The translations under genes and the position numbers were made by a program. A DNA stretch of 64,000 nt from Adiantum capillus-veneris (lineage: Eukaryota > Streptophyta > Polypodiopsida > Polypodiales > Pteridaceae). The DNA is taken from NCBI GenBank assembly GCA_014529385.2, contig CM043966.1:85964087-86028086 (forward strand), given 5' to 3'. The notes under the pieces are model-generated. The model did no database searches. It saw nothing but the letters and a program-made list of their open reading frames with translations, and was not told the origin of the DNA. Numbering within the stretch: the first letter of the stretch is position 1; each line of letters opens with the position of its first letter. This document shows, one piece after another, positions 1 to 11,793 of the stretch.

Positions 1-457
1 CTCTACCTTCAAGCGTAGGTTACTCCTCAAGCTTGCAAGAAACCTGTCCTTCTTCAACATGGCTGGAGGAATTTCAGCCCCCAAAGATGTACACCACTTT
101 TCCCATAACACATTGAATGCCTTGACAAAGTCTTCTATGGTTTGGCCTTCATCCTGTACCAAGCCTTGAATAGACTGCCATACCTTTTGTGGGTCTTCCA
201 CCTGTTGAAAGTGTGTAAGAAAAGCATGCCTTACCATTTCATAAGTCATGACTTGAGGAGTTTGGGCTGATTGTAGCTCCTTTTCGTAGCCTTCCAACCA
301 TTCCCTATCATCTCCCTTCAAACAGAAGTAGAATATTCGTAGCACCAACGCTGGGTCTTGCTTGTCAGCAAGAAGGCAAGCAAACTCCATTCTCTCAATG
401 AAAGCTTTGGAACTTTCATTTAATTTCCCACTAAACTCTGGAAAATTAAACGCCATG
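1..457 (-). CDS. Retrotransposon gag (N-terminal part, runs off the window)
   Basis: The minus strand is open from an ATG at 457 down to base 1, giving about 152 residues that begin MAFNFPEFSGKLNES. The pattern (F-x-G-x-L-N-E-S, a FLKGDDREWLEGYEKE-like stretch, TYEMVRHAFLTHFQQVEDPQKVW, then a DFVKAFNVLWEKW segment) is the usual capsid-type gag domain of plant LTR retrotransposons, which packages element RNA in cytoplasmic particles. The frame has no stop, so this gag is better preserved than others here. Everything downstream (pol) lies left of the window. The leader is at 458 to about 3.7 kb. Family (Gypsy or Copia) cannot be decided from gag alone. Confidence 0.75.
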
Positions 458-3400
458 TCTTCAAAACCTGTAAACTGAAGGTAACTTGAAGCGATTCCTC
501 AGTGGCAGGCACCAAAACACTGTTGGGAAACAAGCAAACTGGAACACCTCTATAGCGATGTCACCCAAGAGCGTTGAAAGAGAACTACAAGACACCAAAA
601 GCTTCGCAAAATCATTTTGAAACACCATAAGTCCAATAGGAGTAGACCCTTGGGAATTTACTAGCCGTCACCCACCCGAGAGACTATGTCACATAGGAGC
701 AAAACCCTGCCAAAGCATGGATTTACAGCACACGCTGACCAATGCATATGAAGACAAGAGCCTCTCCTTTCAAAATCAAACATCACAAACCCACAACTTC
801 AACATCAATTCCACAATTCATAGATACATGCCCTCCGAATCTGTCTACACACAATTTGCCACTAGGCTGCCATAGCCATAACCCTGCAGAGAACTAGTCG
901 TAACCTGATGAGAACAACTCCAATTGGGGCACTTTAAAGCTTGAGAGAAAGCTTGAAAAATGACTGGCGAGAAAACTGAAGATGACTAAAATTGATTCCA
1001 TACGCCCCCATGAGAAAAATTGACGCGAACAGAGAGCTATCCCAGCACGACTACACGTAGAGAAGGCTGTCGGGGCAAAAAACTGCATCCAAGAGCACCA
1101 AGGAGACAGAACGAGCTAAAACCTTCAAATTTCTGATCTTTGGCTGAACTTTTTTTAGTTTGTACATGAGTTCAAGTTATATACAAGGCTCACTTCAAAA
1201 AACTCACTCACGGGCACTTACAGTAGCCCGACAGCTGTCACTAGACTAGCGACTTGCAGTGCATGTACATGTGCTTGCTAAAGCAAGCTAAAAAACCCAC
1301 AAAACGAAAGCCCACACGCCCTTTTGACATCGGGCGTCATGTCCGTATGTACAAATTTACAAAAAACGGGGTGTCAGAAATGCGCCCAACAACGCGTAAG
1401 ATGTCTCATGACTCAGAATTGCTCCAAACTTCAACTGTTAATTCTCCTTGATGTACTCTAACCACTCCAAGTCTTAGTTTGTGATTCTGACACTTTTAGT
1501 CAGGTCTATCAATCCTTTTTCTGTTTGGTGGTCTGCAACTTCTCGGGAAGGTTACTAAGCCAAAAGTGATCCAAATTGAATGAAACTTGGTCTCTAGGCT
1601 ATTTTATTCTAGCAAACACTTTTGTGAGCTCATATGCAAGTTTTGACTTCAAATTTGGCACTTGAGATATCATATGCGTATGATGTTGTTTGTGGCAAAA
1701 TGAAGTGACTTTTGCCCCAATGACTCTTTATCACTCAAGCAACTCTCAACAACTTTCAAAATTCAATTTGAACTCTATTTGTGCAAATTATAATCAATAC
1801 AAGCATGAACCTTGTCCAATTTCTGTCTTTTGGCAATTTTTTAGCCCAAATGTGCTCCAAATGCAATGAAATATTGGCTAGGGACTTCTTTTATGCTCTA
1901 GAATACTAGGGTATACTCATATGTCTAATTTGACCCAAATCTTTTTTCTAAGACATCATACGTGTATGATGTCTTTTTGCTCAGAGTTTCTTTATGCTTC
2001 TACCCAAGGGTCTCCTTGATGCATACATCTAGAATATGTGATCACATCAAATTTTGGATGTCAAAATTGCTCAAAATCATCGCTTTTTCACCTTTACCTT
2101 CTTGTATCTGCAAAAATATCCTTAAATGCAAAAGTAGGTGACCAAATGAGTTGAAATTTTGCAAGCAAGCTTAACATATCATTTACCAACCCTCTGTGTG
2201 GTCAAAAGTGCAATTGGACTGTCAGATCTGGCCTTGAGACATCATATGCGTATGATGTCTATGCGCTCAGAATTGGCCCAAACTTGGTCTATAAGCTTGT
2301 CTTGTGGTGCTAAATACCCTGGTAAGCTCAAATTTCAATTTTGGTCTCTAAAAGTTCGCTTTAGACATCATACATGTATGATGTCTAACTGGTCAGTTTG
2401 AAGTGAATTTCACTCCAGAGGTTCCTCACTACATTGGCAACTCACAACATCTTTCAAAATTATATGTGAACACTTTTTGTGCAAGTTATGATCAATTCAA
2501 GCAATCACTTTTCCTAGATCTCTTTGTGGTCTTTACAAGCCCAAAAATGCTTCAAATTTGATGAAATTTGGCCCATATGCTTCCTAAATGCTGTAGATCA
2601 CAAGGATGCAATTAGTTGTAACTTTTGACCTTAGATCTGGTCTCTAAGACATCATACACGTATGATGTCCAAGTGGTCAGAATGGCCTTCTGTCTCTACC
2701 CAAGGTGCCCCTTGATGTGCTTAAGGAACACCATCCACTCACTAGGATACACCTGTCCCAAAGCCTCTATACTCAAAATCCTCAATCTATACCCATCTGC
2801 AAAAAAACACGTATGAAGACAGAGCCAGATTTTGAAAGTGTCCGAAACTGAAATATATGAATACCTATGCATAGCTTATGTCACCACGATTCTAATGACT
2901 ACTTTCAAGCAAAAAACAAACATCATTTGATATATTTACAGCCGCAAATAGATCTTAGATTCACAAGCACGTTCGCTCTGTTCCATGAGGAATGCTTGGC
3001 GTTATTCCGTAGCTCTCATTGAGCCTATCATGATGGTGCAATCGGATCTCCAGTATGATGAACGAGCCGGAGTAGCACCAAGAAGAAGCTCACGTTCTCT
3101 CTCTTTCTCTCTCACACACAATTGATGGCGGCTTCAAAAACTTGATTATGATAAAAGTTCTCTTTAGAAAATGACCTAGGTACCTTATATACTAAGGCTA
3201 CCATAGGTTAAACCTAAAATAGAGTTCAAAGGGTCAAATGGATTTGTATGTACAATGTGGAAGTGCCATTGTACCCCGGCTTCTGCAACTAGACTAGCTA
3301 CTTATTACAAATGATGTTTTTAACCATAATCTGTAGCATTTCATAACTCTCAAAAAATAAGGCTTTGTTAAGTTATGTCGTGTTGTTGACCCATGGGTCA

Positions 3401-3741
3401 ACAACAATTCTCTATTCATGAACTTGTGATCACGACACCTAGCAGTCAAGATCATGTTTATGAGTCCAAGTTAATTCATCTTGGAACCTAATTCTGTTGA
3501 GTCACATCGTCTAGGCAGGTGTTCTCTCTCTCTCATTTGGACACCATGATTGAATATCACCCACCCTAGCTCTTTTGGCTGCATGGATTTCTAGCAGTGC
3601 GCCCCTGTGTAACATTTTTGGGCCCCCCCGCTTTTTTGAATTGCACGCTCATCAATCGATGCTAGATTTTTTTTTTCTTGCAGGGATGTATGAATTGCTT
3701 CAATGAAAACAGATCCCCTAGGACAAATCAACATCACATTT
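458..3741 (-). other. Non-coding leader/LTR-like region upstream of the gag
   Basis: No coding frame with recognisable content is seen here. Read on the minus strand this lies 5' of the gag, so it should hold the 5' LTR and leader of that element. It contains a TATATAAGG box in minus orientation near 3183-3196, a CT-rich tract near 3100, and the palindrome array listed separately. I could not define LTR ends or a primer site. On the plus strand, 3668-3684 is a pyrimidine run ending in TTGCAG. It looks like a 3' splice site just before the reading frame that Gypsy-2 interrupted at 3741. Confidence 0.45.
1667..2670. repeat. Degenerate ~284-bp tandem array with palindromic core (array 1)
   Basis: Five copies of a palindrome of the type AGACATCATAC-GTATGATGTCT start at 1667, 1951, 2237, 2363 and 2647. 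Successive spacings are 284, 286, 126 and 284 bp. The copy at 2363-2386 has a perfect 22-bp palindrome (core CATACATGTATG). The others have one or two central mismatches. Sequence between the cores is only loosely repeated, with recurring phrases such as CCAAAT-TGATGAAA-TTGG and CTCATATG before the core. The short 126-bp interval looks like one truncated unit. Confidence 0.8.
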
Positions 3742-3778
3742 GTAACATTTAATGGCCTAGTAACTTGTGTGTAGCAGT

Positions 3779-4179
3779 GTTGTGGTTCATCAACATAGAG
3801 AAAAACCGGTTCATCATAATGCTCTCAACCTCTTATAACTCAGATTTAACATTCAAAAACAGTAACATGACGCATAATATATGGAATGAGAGAAGAAGTA
3901 ACTCAGAATAGAGAGTAAGAATGCTTCATTCATCAAGAAAGAGCTACAGAGATATCTCAGTACAATCAGATCCTTCACAGCGTACATAACCGACTTATAT
4001 CAACTTTTCCAAGAAGTGATAACAACCTTAGTCTTGATATAGTATAACTGTAAAATATCCAATTGATCAACATCCGACTGACTACAATCCGACTTACTAC
4101 ATATCTGATGAAGCATATCCAATTGACTAACAAAACAGATCTGACTAACTACTAAACTGACATACTAATATGCCTGTCA
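3779..4179 (-). repeat. Gypsy-1 3' LTR
   Basis: This is the left LTR copy, 401 bp, TG...CA ended. It matches 9831-10224 with scattered substitutions and short indels (for example ACCTCTT present here near 3830 and absent from the right copy). The differences show that the insertion is not recent. Confidence 0.92.
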
Positions 4180-4412
4180 CCAACACATGGCATGTTCCGG
4201 TGGTGGATTTCCCAGAAATCTGACTTGAATCCACATATCTCTTGATCAGAAAGAGATAGACAAAATACTGAGTCTTTACCACCCTAAATTGCAGATCCTT
4301 CTTTGGCAACATCTTCAGTAAACACTTCATGAACTTGATCTCCAGCATATGCAACAACTGCAAAGTCGTACTGATGTGCACTCTCCATTAAAATATCTCC
4401 CACATTTGACTT

Positions 4413-5042
4413 CTAAACTTTATCATCAGCCTGCAAAGTTTGAACAGAAACATCCACTAACTTCTTCAATGTGGAACCTGATCCAAACATATGTTCTTCC
4501 TCTTTATGCAACTCTTTCCCCTTGTAATCCTGCAACTGCTCTAGATAAATCTGCTTCTCTTTCTTCAAGTGTTCCATTGTCTCCAACAAATCAGCTTCAT
4601 AAGAACTGACAAATCCTGCTTTCAAATCTTCATAAGGATATTTGACAATTGAAGTCAATCTCTCTCGCATGGCCTTCCACACATCTTGCATCCCCTCTAT
4701 TAACTGCTGCCTGACCAAATTCAGATCTCCTTCTTCCATAAGCACTCCAGTGACATTTACATCCTCTTGAGCCAACACCTGCTTCTCTAATTCCTGTAAA
4801 GGTTTCAACCTCTGTTGAAGCATTTTATTTTGTACCTGTAATTCTGTATTTTTGACAGAAATCTGATCCAATTCAGAATTAACTCTACTTTCCAGATCTT
4901 TTGTCCAATTTTGAAACATACCCAAGGACAATTTAACCTTGGCTACTTCCTGTTGATGTAGCTGTGACTGAAGCTGCATTTCCTGCTGATGTCTTTCTTT
5001 TATGTCCACTAGTTCCAATTTCAGAGCTTCCACTAATTCCGA
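4413..5042 (-). CDS. Coiled-coil region fused in frame behind truncated integrase of Gypsy-1
   Basis: About 206 residues, rich in Q, E, K and L, with heptad-like spacing, for example QLQSQLHQQEVAKVK and LQVQNKMLQQRLKPLQELE. The frame is the same as the integrase fragment to its right, separated only by one TAG (5040-5042) after LMLQQ. It therefore looks like the C-terminal continuation of the polyprotein, occupying the place where a Gypsy integrase catalytic core should be. Function is unknown; a structural or oligomerising role is possible. It ends in a TAA at 4413, about 230 bp before the 3' LTR. The intervening stretch holds no recognisable domain. Confidence 0.6.
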   Translation of the reverse strand, partial: SELVEALKLELVDIKERHQQEMQLQSQLHQQEVAKVKLSLGMFQNWTKDLESRVNSELDQISVKNTELQVQNKMLQQRLKPLQELEKQVLAQEDVNVTGVLMEEGDLNLVRQQLIEGMQDVWKAMRERLTSIVKYPYEDLKAGFVSSYEADLLETMEHLKKEKQIYLEQLQDYKGKELHKEEEHMFGSGSTLKKLVDVSVQTLQADDKV

Positions 5043-6048
5043 CTACTGCTGTAGCATGAGTTTTGAAACATCAGAATCTGCTACACTTTGTAATTGATCT
5101 TCCATTTGCTGCTGCTGATTAGTGACAAAGCCATGTAAAGCCTTAAGCATTTTAAGAGTTGTTGGTACCAATGGTAATATAGGATGATCCGTCATCCTGT
5201 CCCTAGAATCAGGTTGACCAAACTGTTGACATACCACACAACTTTTTGCATAGGAATGAGCATCCTTCAATACAGTAGGCCACCATAAACCAGCTTGTAA
5301 TATCTTTTTTCCTGTGATATCCCCTGAGAAATGACCTCTTGCTACTCCAAAATGAGCTTCTTGCAACACAACTGATTGCTCAAAATCTGGTATACATCTC
5401 CTAGTTAGCTGATCAATCCCTTTTCTATATAAAGCTCCAACAATAACTAGAAAAGTTCTGCTAGTGAGAGAAAATTTCCTTCTTTGATCTGTTGTAAGCT
5501 CAGTTGGCATGATACCATCAGTTAAGAAAACAAGCATTTGATCATACCGTGAATCAGTAATGGACCTCTGAATTTCAAATAATTTTGCATTTGGTAACTG
5601 ATCCTGAACTCCTGTCGGTTGTTCTCCTGTCTCAATCCGACTCAAATAATCAGCTATTGCATGCTCTTTTCCAGGTGTATGAACAATGATGAAGTCAAAC
5701 TCCTGTAACAGCAACATCCACCTTGCTAACTTACCTGTAAGTAAGGGCTTTTTGATAAGGTAAAGCAAAGCTTGGTGATCAACATGGAATATGACCCTAT
5801 TGCATAGGAGGTAATGCCTCAATATATTCAAATCTTAAACCACTTCTAAGGCTTCTCTCTCAGTTACTACATAATTCTTCGTAGAAGAGGTAAGTACGCT
5901 ATTGGCATAGTACACAGGTCGGAACCACCCTTGGGTCTTATCTACATTAACACAGCTCCAATAGCCACATCTGAGGCATCAACAAATACATGGAATGGTA
6001 GTACCCAATCTGGAGGTTGTAATATAGGAGCAACTGACAACATTTTCT
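5043..6048 (-). pseudogene. Gypsy-1 RNase H and integrase zinc-binding region
   Basis: RNase H signature segments VFVDASDVAIGAVLM and FHVDHQALLYLI are followed by the tether TPGKEHAIADYLSR. Next comes an integrase HHCC-type finger: AHFGVARGHFSG gives the two His, and CVVCQQF the Cys pair. After TDHPILPLVPTT the expected D,D-35-E catalytic core is missing, and the frame passes into Q-rich coiled coil. Stops near 5835 and 5938 and altered residues around RNase H show decay. RNase H would remove the RNA strand during reverse transcription; integration by this copy would be impossible without the core. Confidence 0.8.
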
Positions 6049-7244
6049 TTAAAAAATCTGAAATGATTTCTCTTGAGGTTCAGACCATACAAAGTCTACA
6101 TGCTTTCTTGTTAAGTGGGTAAGAGGCATGCACACATTGACCAAATATCTGATGTACGTGCTATGCCATTTGACTTGTCTCACAAATCTACTCAATTCCT
6201 TGAAATTGGTAGATGCTTGTGCTGATTGAATTACTTCAATCTTCTTCACATCTATAGACATTCCTTCTTGAGATACCAAATGACCGAATAGCACACCACT
6301 TCTGACAGCCATTACACTTTTGTAAGGATTTAAGGATAATCTGAACATCTGACACCTTTCCAAACATAACTTCAGATGCTGAAGGTGTAAATCTCTTTGA
6401 CCAAAAACTGAGAAGTCATCAACAAAAACCCTCATGAAACCCTGCAAATAAGGCTCAAATGTTTTAGCTGTAAAATTGAATGATGGTGGTCCATTCTTGA
6501 GACCAAAATTCATGACTGTAGATGCAAAAGCTCCCCAATCTATTATGAAGGCTGTTTTGTGTTGATCCTTCTCAACAACTTTAATTTGATTATACCCGAA
6601 AAACCATCAAGGAAACTATACATTTCTTTCCTTGCTACTGCATCCAATATAGCATCACAAAAAGGCATTGGGAAAGGATCTGTAATTGTGGCTGCATTTA
6701 ACTTCCTGTAATCAACACATACTCTAATCTTCCCATTTTTCTTTGGTACCACAATGATTGGTGATAACAAAGTAACCTCATGAATAGGTTTGATAAATCC
6801 AACTGCCAATAACTTGTTAATTTCCTGCTTGACCTGCTGTGCAGAATTAGGGTTCATCCAATATCTTTGCTGCATAATCGGAATTGCATCTTCTCTCAGA
6901 TTAATGTGATGCTGATGTAGTAGTGGATCAATACCTTTAACATATGAGTAATCCCAATCAGATACATCCTTATACTCCAACAAGAACTGCAACAAATCTT
7001 GTAAAAATTCTCCATCCACATAAATGCTGACTTTGACCTTCTTTGGGTCATCCTTAGTCCCTAAGTTTAACTCTTTGAGTTCATCCGGTTGTACTGTTTT
7101 AGAGCCACCAAACCTTTTATTATAGATCTTTTCGACCATGTCTCTGGCATCTCTTTCCTCTTGCTGAACTTTCTCTTTGGTACTGGAAGATACACTCTGC
7201 TCCATCAACTTTAGTATGTCGGATCCCTGAATTTCCTGACCCAT
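6049..7244 (-). pseudogene. Gypsy-1 reverse transcriptase
   Basis: This is a reverse transcriptase domain of Ty3/Gypsy type. IIVVPKKNGKIRVCVDYRKLN and SFLDGFSG are in the N-terminal half, and MNFGLKNGPPSF and the active-site box VFVDDFSVF (YxDD type) in the second half. A 1-bp deletion near 6597, just after the DGFSG motif, shifts the frame. The two halves are therefore in different frames (6543-7244 and 6049-6513). The linker upstream is acidic and matches the usual spacer between protease and RT. The enzyme would copy element RNA into cDNA inside gag particles. Confidence 0.88.
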
Positions 7245-7283
7245 AGTAGTTTCAACAACAATTTCTTTAGGTTCCTGTTCTTT

Positions 7284-7766
7284 CTACAAGATACCTTCAA
7301 TGTCAACGTCAAACACTGAAACAACACTCAAATTAGCCTGCAATAAGGCTTCCTCCTCATCATCCTCTACTTCTTCATCAAGACTGATTGATTGAGCAAA
7401 TAGTGGCCTTTCTTTGCCAGGAATGTGCTTTCTACCCAGCATAGGAATAGTGATAACCTGTTTACCCTTTGTAAGAACCACCTGATTCTCACCCCAATCC
7501 TATTTCACCTTGGCCAATCTGAACCAAGATCTACCCAACAACATCTCATAGGAAGCATCTCCTTCCTTCATTCTGAGTACAACAAAATTTACTTGAAAGT
7601 GCATACCTGCAATCTGAATGGAAGAGTTCCTTAAAATCACTATAGGCTGGACCCTTCTCTGATAAGCCATTTTAACCTGGAAATGTGTTGGTTTCAACTT
7701 TCCTAAGCCCATTGTGAGATAAACTGACTCAGGTAAAATATTGACTCCAGATCCTCCATCCAACAA
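7284..7766 (-). pseudogene. Gypsy-1 retropepsin-like protease
   Basis: The active-site box MLDGGSGVNILPES is followed by a flap region and by MLLGRSWFRLAKVK, which corresponds to the hydrophobic-hydrophobic-G motif of retroviral-type aspartic proteases. It then runs past a TAG (7500) into ENQVVLTKGKQVITIPM. Further TAG (7284) and TAA (7771) codons break the frame on both sides. Such a protease would mature the polyprotein. All three stops could derive from CAG or CAA glutamine codons by one C-to-T change, which is inference. Confidence 0.82.
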
Positions 7767-7852
7767 TACCTCTTAAAATATCCTATCTTGCAAAGTCACC
7801 TTAATAAATGGGACCATGAAATCCACATCATAAGGATGAATGGTATTCACAC

Positions 7853-8616
7853 CTAGTTCCTCTTTCTGCTAAGTGGAAAATAGTGCTTTCCCAGCAACTT
7901 GTGCAACAACCTTTCCTTAAATGCTGGTACTATGGAAAGAATTTGATCCAAACATAAGTTCAAGGGAGAGTTAATAAGTACCTCAAACCAATCAGGTTTA
8001 GATACCTCCACCTTCTTTTGCTGATGCAGTGGTTCATTGGAATCATAATTCTTCTCCAAACCTTGATGCTGCTGCTCCTTCTGAGCATGTTTATGCACAT
8101 GATCTCTTACTCCTCTTTGCTGCTCCCAGTCAATAGGACCTTTGGCCTTAGAACTTGTGATAGCCAATACATCAATCCCTGGCTCCAGATGCTCTGGATG
8201 GTTGCAATCAATCTCCACATATCATATTCCTCAAGCTGGTCTGTTGTTGCTAATCTAGTATTTGGCCCTTGATAGATTGGAATATCTAAAATGATGACAT
8301 TAGCATGTGCCTGTGGTTGATTCTGAGGAGGTTGTGGAGGATCTGCTTGCTGGTTCTCTTGATTAAAAGGCACGACCGGAATACCCCTTTTATCTCTATG
8401 CTTTACCCACAATGCACATCTGAGACCTACCCAATGATTAGGGTCGCCAAAATAGACACAAGGCATTACCCCTTGGGGTCTTCTCTGATTATTATCTCGA
8501 TTTCTACTAGGTCCTCTCTAATTTCCCTGTCCTAGTGGTCTTCCTCGAAATGGAGCCACCTGATTTGCCTCTGCTGAAGCATTACCCCGACCAGTGTTTG
8601 AAGATGGTTTATTCCT
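7853..8616 (-). pseudogene. Gypsy-1 gag-protease linker with degenerate zinc knuckle
   Basis: This frame continues between nucleocapsid and protease. It contains PCVYFGDPNHWVGLRC, a CCHC knuckle in which the second Cys is Phe and the last spacing is one residue long. A proline- and glutamine-rich stretch and a basic Q/H-rich segment (KHAQKEQQHQG) follow. Stops at 7853 and around 8520 interrupt it. No enzyme motif is visible. Confidence 0.55.
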
Positions 8617-9732
8617 CTATTTAGGATTGTACCAGCACTGAGCAGTGGTATGCCCATCCTTATCATAGATTTTACAAAACCTCTTGTCCTTAGGATCTAT
8701 AACTGAATATCCAATACTCTTCAATTGATGGATTAGATCAACCTCATCACCTGCCTTGTCCTTCTTTTTCTTAGCAGGACTCTTTTTCTTCTTTTTGTCC
8801 TCTTCATCAGAGGAACTTTCTGAATTCGATTCAGCAGAAGAAGATGTATCTGACTCAGAACCTGATTCAAAATTCTTGGCTCCTCTTTTGCTAGACTTAG
8901 TCATGCCGAGCCTCTTCTCAACTCTAGATGCAGCTTGTACAAGGTTATTAAATCCTCCTGCAATGTCAATGCTAGCTACTGCATTTTTAATTACACTTCT
9001 TAAACCTTTCAAGAAATAACCTGCCAACATTTCATCAGTCGGTCTCTCATTTCCCTACAGTCTTTCAACAAAGATTCTGAATTTTTGAGCAAAATCTTCT
9101 ACTAGCATTGTACCCTGTTTGATATGACGCAGCTTTCTTAAAATATCAATAGGAGTTTTCTCCTTTATGAATCTTTGTAAAAAAGATAGACTAAGTGCAT
9201 TTTAAGTAGGAAAGTGAGCCATACCATATTGGCAGAACCAACTCATGGCCTTTCCTTCCAATGTGGCTGCAAATTGCTGAACTTTGATAGGATCAGGGTA
9301 CATAACTTGATATCCACTTGCGTGCCACCTTGTTTCAAATTGGGCTACATGACAATCCGCATCCTCTTTTGAATTCTCTCTGAACTTGGCTGATATAATC
9401 TGTGGGTTAGGAGGTTGTTGGGCCAAGGGGATAGGATTTGGGAGTCTTGCACGTCTTTGCCTGTTAGAAACCCTCACTGGGTCAAAGTGGAGTCGCCTTC
9501 TACTTCTTGCAAGGCCTCCTGTCAAGAGTAACGCTCCAACCAATTGCCTCACTGCCCTTCCCTCTGTTGCTCCAGAACCCTCGCCACTAGAATCTACCAA
9601 TGGTTCTTCAAGTGATTGATCAGTCCCATCATCTTCACGTATATCATCATAATGGAAAGGATCTATATTGCCTGCCCTGGCCTAAGCCCTAGTGTAAATA
9701 TACTCGAGAGTGTCTCCTACCCTCTCGAACAT
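8617..9732 (-). pseudogene. Gypsy-1 gag
   Basis: Gag starts at the ATG at 9732 (MFERVGDTLEYIYTRA) and continues through a capsid-type domain with KFRENSKEDADCHVAQFE, GKAMSWF and FLQRFIKEKTP. It then runs into a serine/acid-rich linker, a lysine-rich patch and a zinc knuckle CKIYDKDGHTTAQC whose second Cys is Tyr. In-frame TAG or TAA codons occur near 9685, 9205, 9058 and 8619, at positions where glutamine would fit. The protein would form the virus-like particle and bind element RNA. Confidence 0.82.
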
Positions 9733-9830
9733 GTATTATTCCAAAAAATACCTTCATAAACAGAAATGGAATACTTGATAACTGCATACGTCCTCAGCAA
9801 AGAGAACATAACTCACAGGATCGCCAAATG

Positions 9831-10224
9831 TGTTGTGGTTCATCAACACAGAGAAAAACGTGTTCATCATAATGCTCTCATAACTCAGATTTAAAATTCA
9901 AAAATAGTAACATGACACAGAATATATGGAATGAGAGAAGAAGTAACTCAGAATACAGAGTAAGAATGCTTCATTCATCAAGAAAGATCTACAAAGATAT
10001 CTCAGTACAATCAGATCCTTCACAGCGTACAAAACCGACTTATATCAACTTTTCCAAGAAGTGATAACAACCTCAGTCTTGATACAGTATAATTGTAAAA
10101 TATCCGATTGCTCAACATCCGACTGACTACAATCCGACTTACTACATATCCGATGAAGCATATCCAACTGACTAACAAAATAGATCTGACTAACTACTAA
10201 ATTGACATACTAATATGCCTGTCA
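9831..10224 (-). repeat. Gypsy-1 5' LTR
   Basis: This is the right copy of the LTR, 394 bp. On the minus strand transcription would start within it. The primer-site candidate TGGCGATCC lies just inside, on the minus strand at about 9818-9826. Confidence 0.9.
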
Positions 10225-11793
10225 AGAAGCAGAAAATAACATAGACATAGCGAGCATTTCATTAGAATAGATTCCTAATGAGAATAGCAAGAGTGCTTGG
10301 ATAAAGAGAGCAACAAAAAGCATAACACCTAGCTAGAAAGGCATGAGCAATACTTCAAAAGAGAGAGAAATTAAGCTATTGACAATAGCTGAGGACCGGA
10401 TTCACAAGGAGCCGGTCCCCCCTCCAAAAGGCTTAAATGTATTATAGGTTTCCCCCATCAAGGGAGACATTTTACAATATGATTCTTTGTGTTCCTTTAA
10501 ATACTAGCTAGTACAATGAAGATGGAAACTTCAAGCACTAAGCAAACACTTATAAAACACAACATCAATTCCATCGCGGTCTCAAACCCAAGAACTCACA
10601 CACCTTTGAAGATGGTGAGAGCTAGAGGGGTATGAGAGTAGATTGAGAGGAAGAAGGAGTAGTCTTACGAGAAAGAAGTATATCTCCTCACATAATCACT
10701 CATAATAGCTTAGCATAGCTTATTAACTAGCATGGTAGAGGAGATGAGCATGCATTGAATCTTGGCTCTTGGTTGGATTTGCATCACAAAGCCAAGAGTT
10801 GTTGGTGTAGGCCTCCCTTCTCACAAGCTTGGAGTAGATGATGAGCTTTCCATTAAATATTGAGAAGGAGAGAGAGAGAGAGTCTTCTTGCTTCACACAT
10901 GAGATTGTGTGAGTGTGTGTGTGTGTTAATGCCTTTGAAAAATCAGCCCCCTCTCTCTCTTGGTCAACCCCTCTTGCTAAATCTTCTTGATGGCTTTGCA
11001 TTGGACCTCTCCAAGCTTAGCCAATAGGGTTTAATAAGCATAAGTGACAGTCTTGTGACATGTGTCCCCCATTCCCCTTTTGTGAGAGATTTAGGTAATT
11101 AAATAATGCAACTAAACTCTCATTGGACCCCTTTGTCTTCTAGCCAATAGGAAGCAGGCAAGCCATTCGGTTGTTGAATACTCATTGGACCCCTTGGGAG
11201 ACTGGCCAATAGTATTCTAGAAAGCTTAATTCTTACTGGTTCTTTTATTAAGTGTTTTTAAATGAATTAAACTAGATTTACTCTATCCTAATTCTCATTG
11301 GTCCACGTCTATGGCCATCCGATAGGATTTTAGTGCACCTTCTGCGCAACTGGACTAGGGAGCTGACATGTGTCCCATATTCCCTTTGTGTAAAGGGAGC
11401 CTCTGTGTGTGTGTGTGTTTCTCTCTCATCCCCTACTTACAGGGCTCGCCACCTCCTATGTAGGAGTCTTGAAGACTTTTGTGTACACTCACAAAGCATT
11501 CAATTTCACTAAGCTTGACCATTTGGACATAACCTTTGAATTTTGGAACCTTAGCATTTTGGAAGTCTTAATGGGCTGAACCTTAGGGTCTTTGAAGCCC
11601 ATTGTTGCACATTGCCCTTTTGCAGATGGCCCCTCTTTGGCTCCCTAATTTCCTTCCTTTGGATCCCTACTGTGGCCGGTCTGCCACCTTAACCAATATT
11701 CTAGCTTTTTCTCCCTTGGCACTTCCCCATATTAAATGATCAGTTTAACATGAGAAAATCATTTAGGAGAATTAGATATTACTTATTATGACA
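10225..11793 (-). repeat. Gypsy-2 3' LTR (major part)
   Basis: This is the remainder of the left LTR after the Gypsy-1 insertion. It matches 17500-19007 almost throughout, including the CTAGGCAATG-like start region, the (GT)n tract near 10915-10926, the second (GT)n near 11406-11420, and the end TTATTATGACA at 11793. The right copy has a longer GT run near 18600-18630. Open frames inside it are low-complexity and are not genes. Confidence 0.9.

Larger units (their letters stand above)
3779..10224 (-). mobile_element. Gypsy-1: LTR retrotransposon nested in the left LTR of Gypsy-2
   Basis: LTRs of about 400 bp are at 3779-4179 and 9831-10224. Both begin TGTTGTGGTTCATCAACA and end AATATGCCTGTCA. 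Flanks read AGCAG at 3774-3778 and AGCAG at 10228-10232, with three extra bases (AGA) between the right LTR and its flank. This is a probable 5-bp duplication with filler. Removing the element restores the Gypsy-2 LTR sequence as seen near 17490. The polyprotein runs on the minus strand. The sequence just inside the 5' LTR (right side) contains TGGCGATCC on the minus strand, a plausible primer site whose tRNA I cannot name. Confidence 0.92.
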
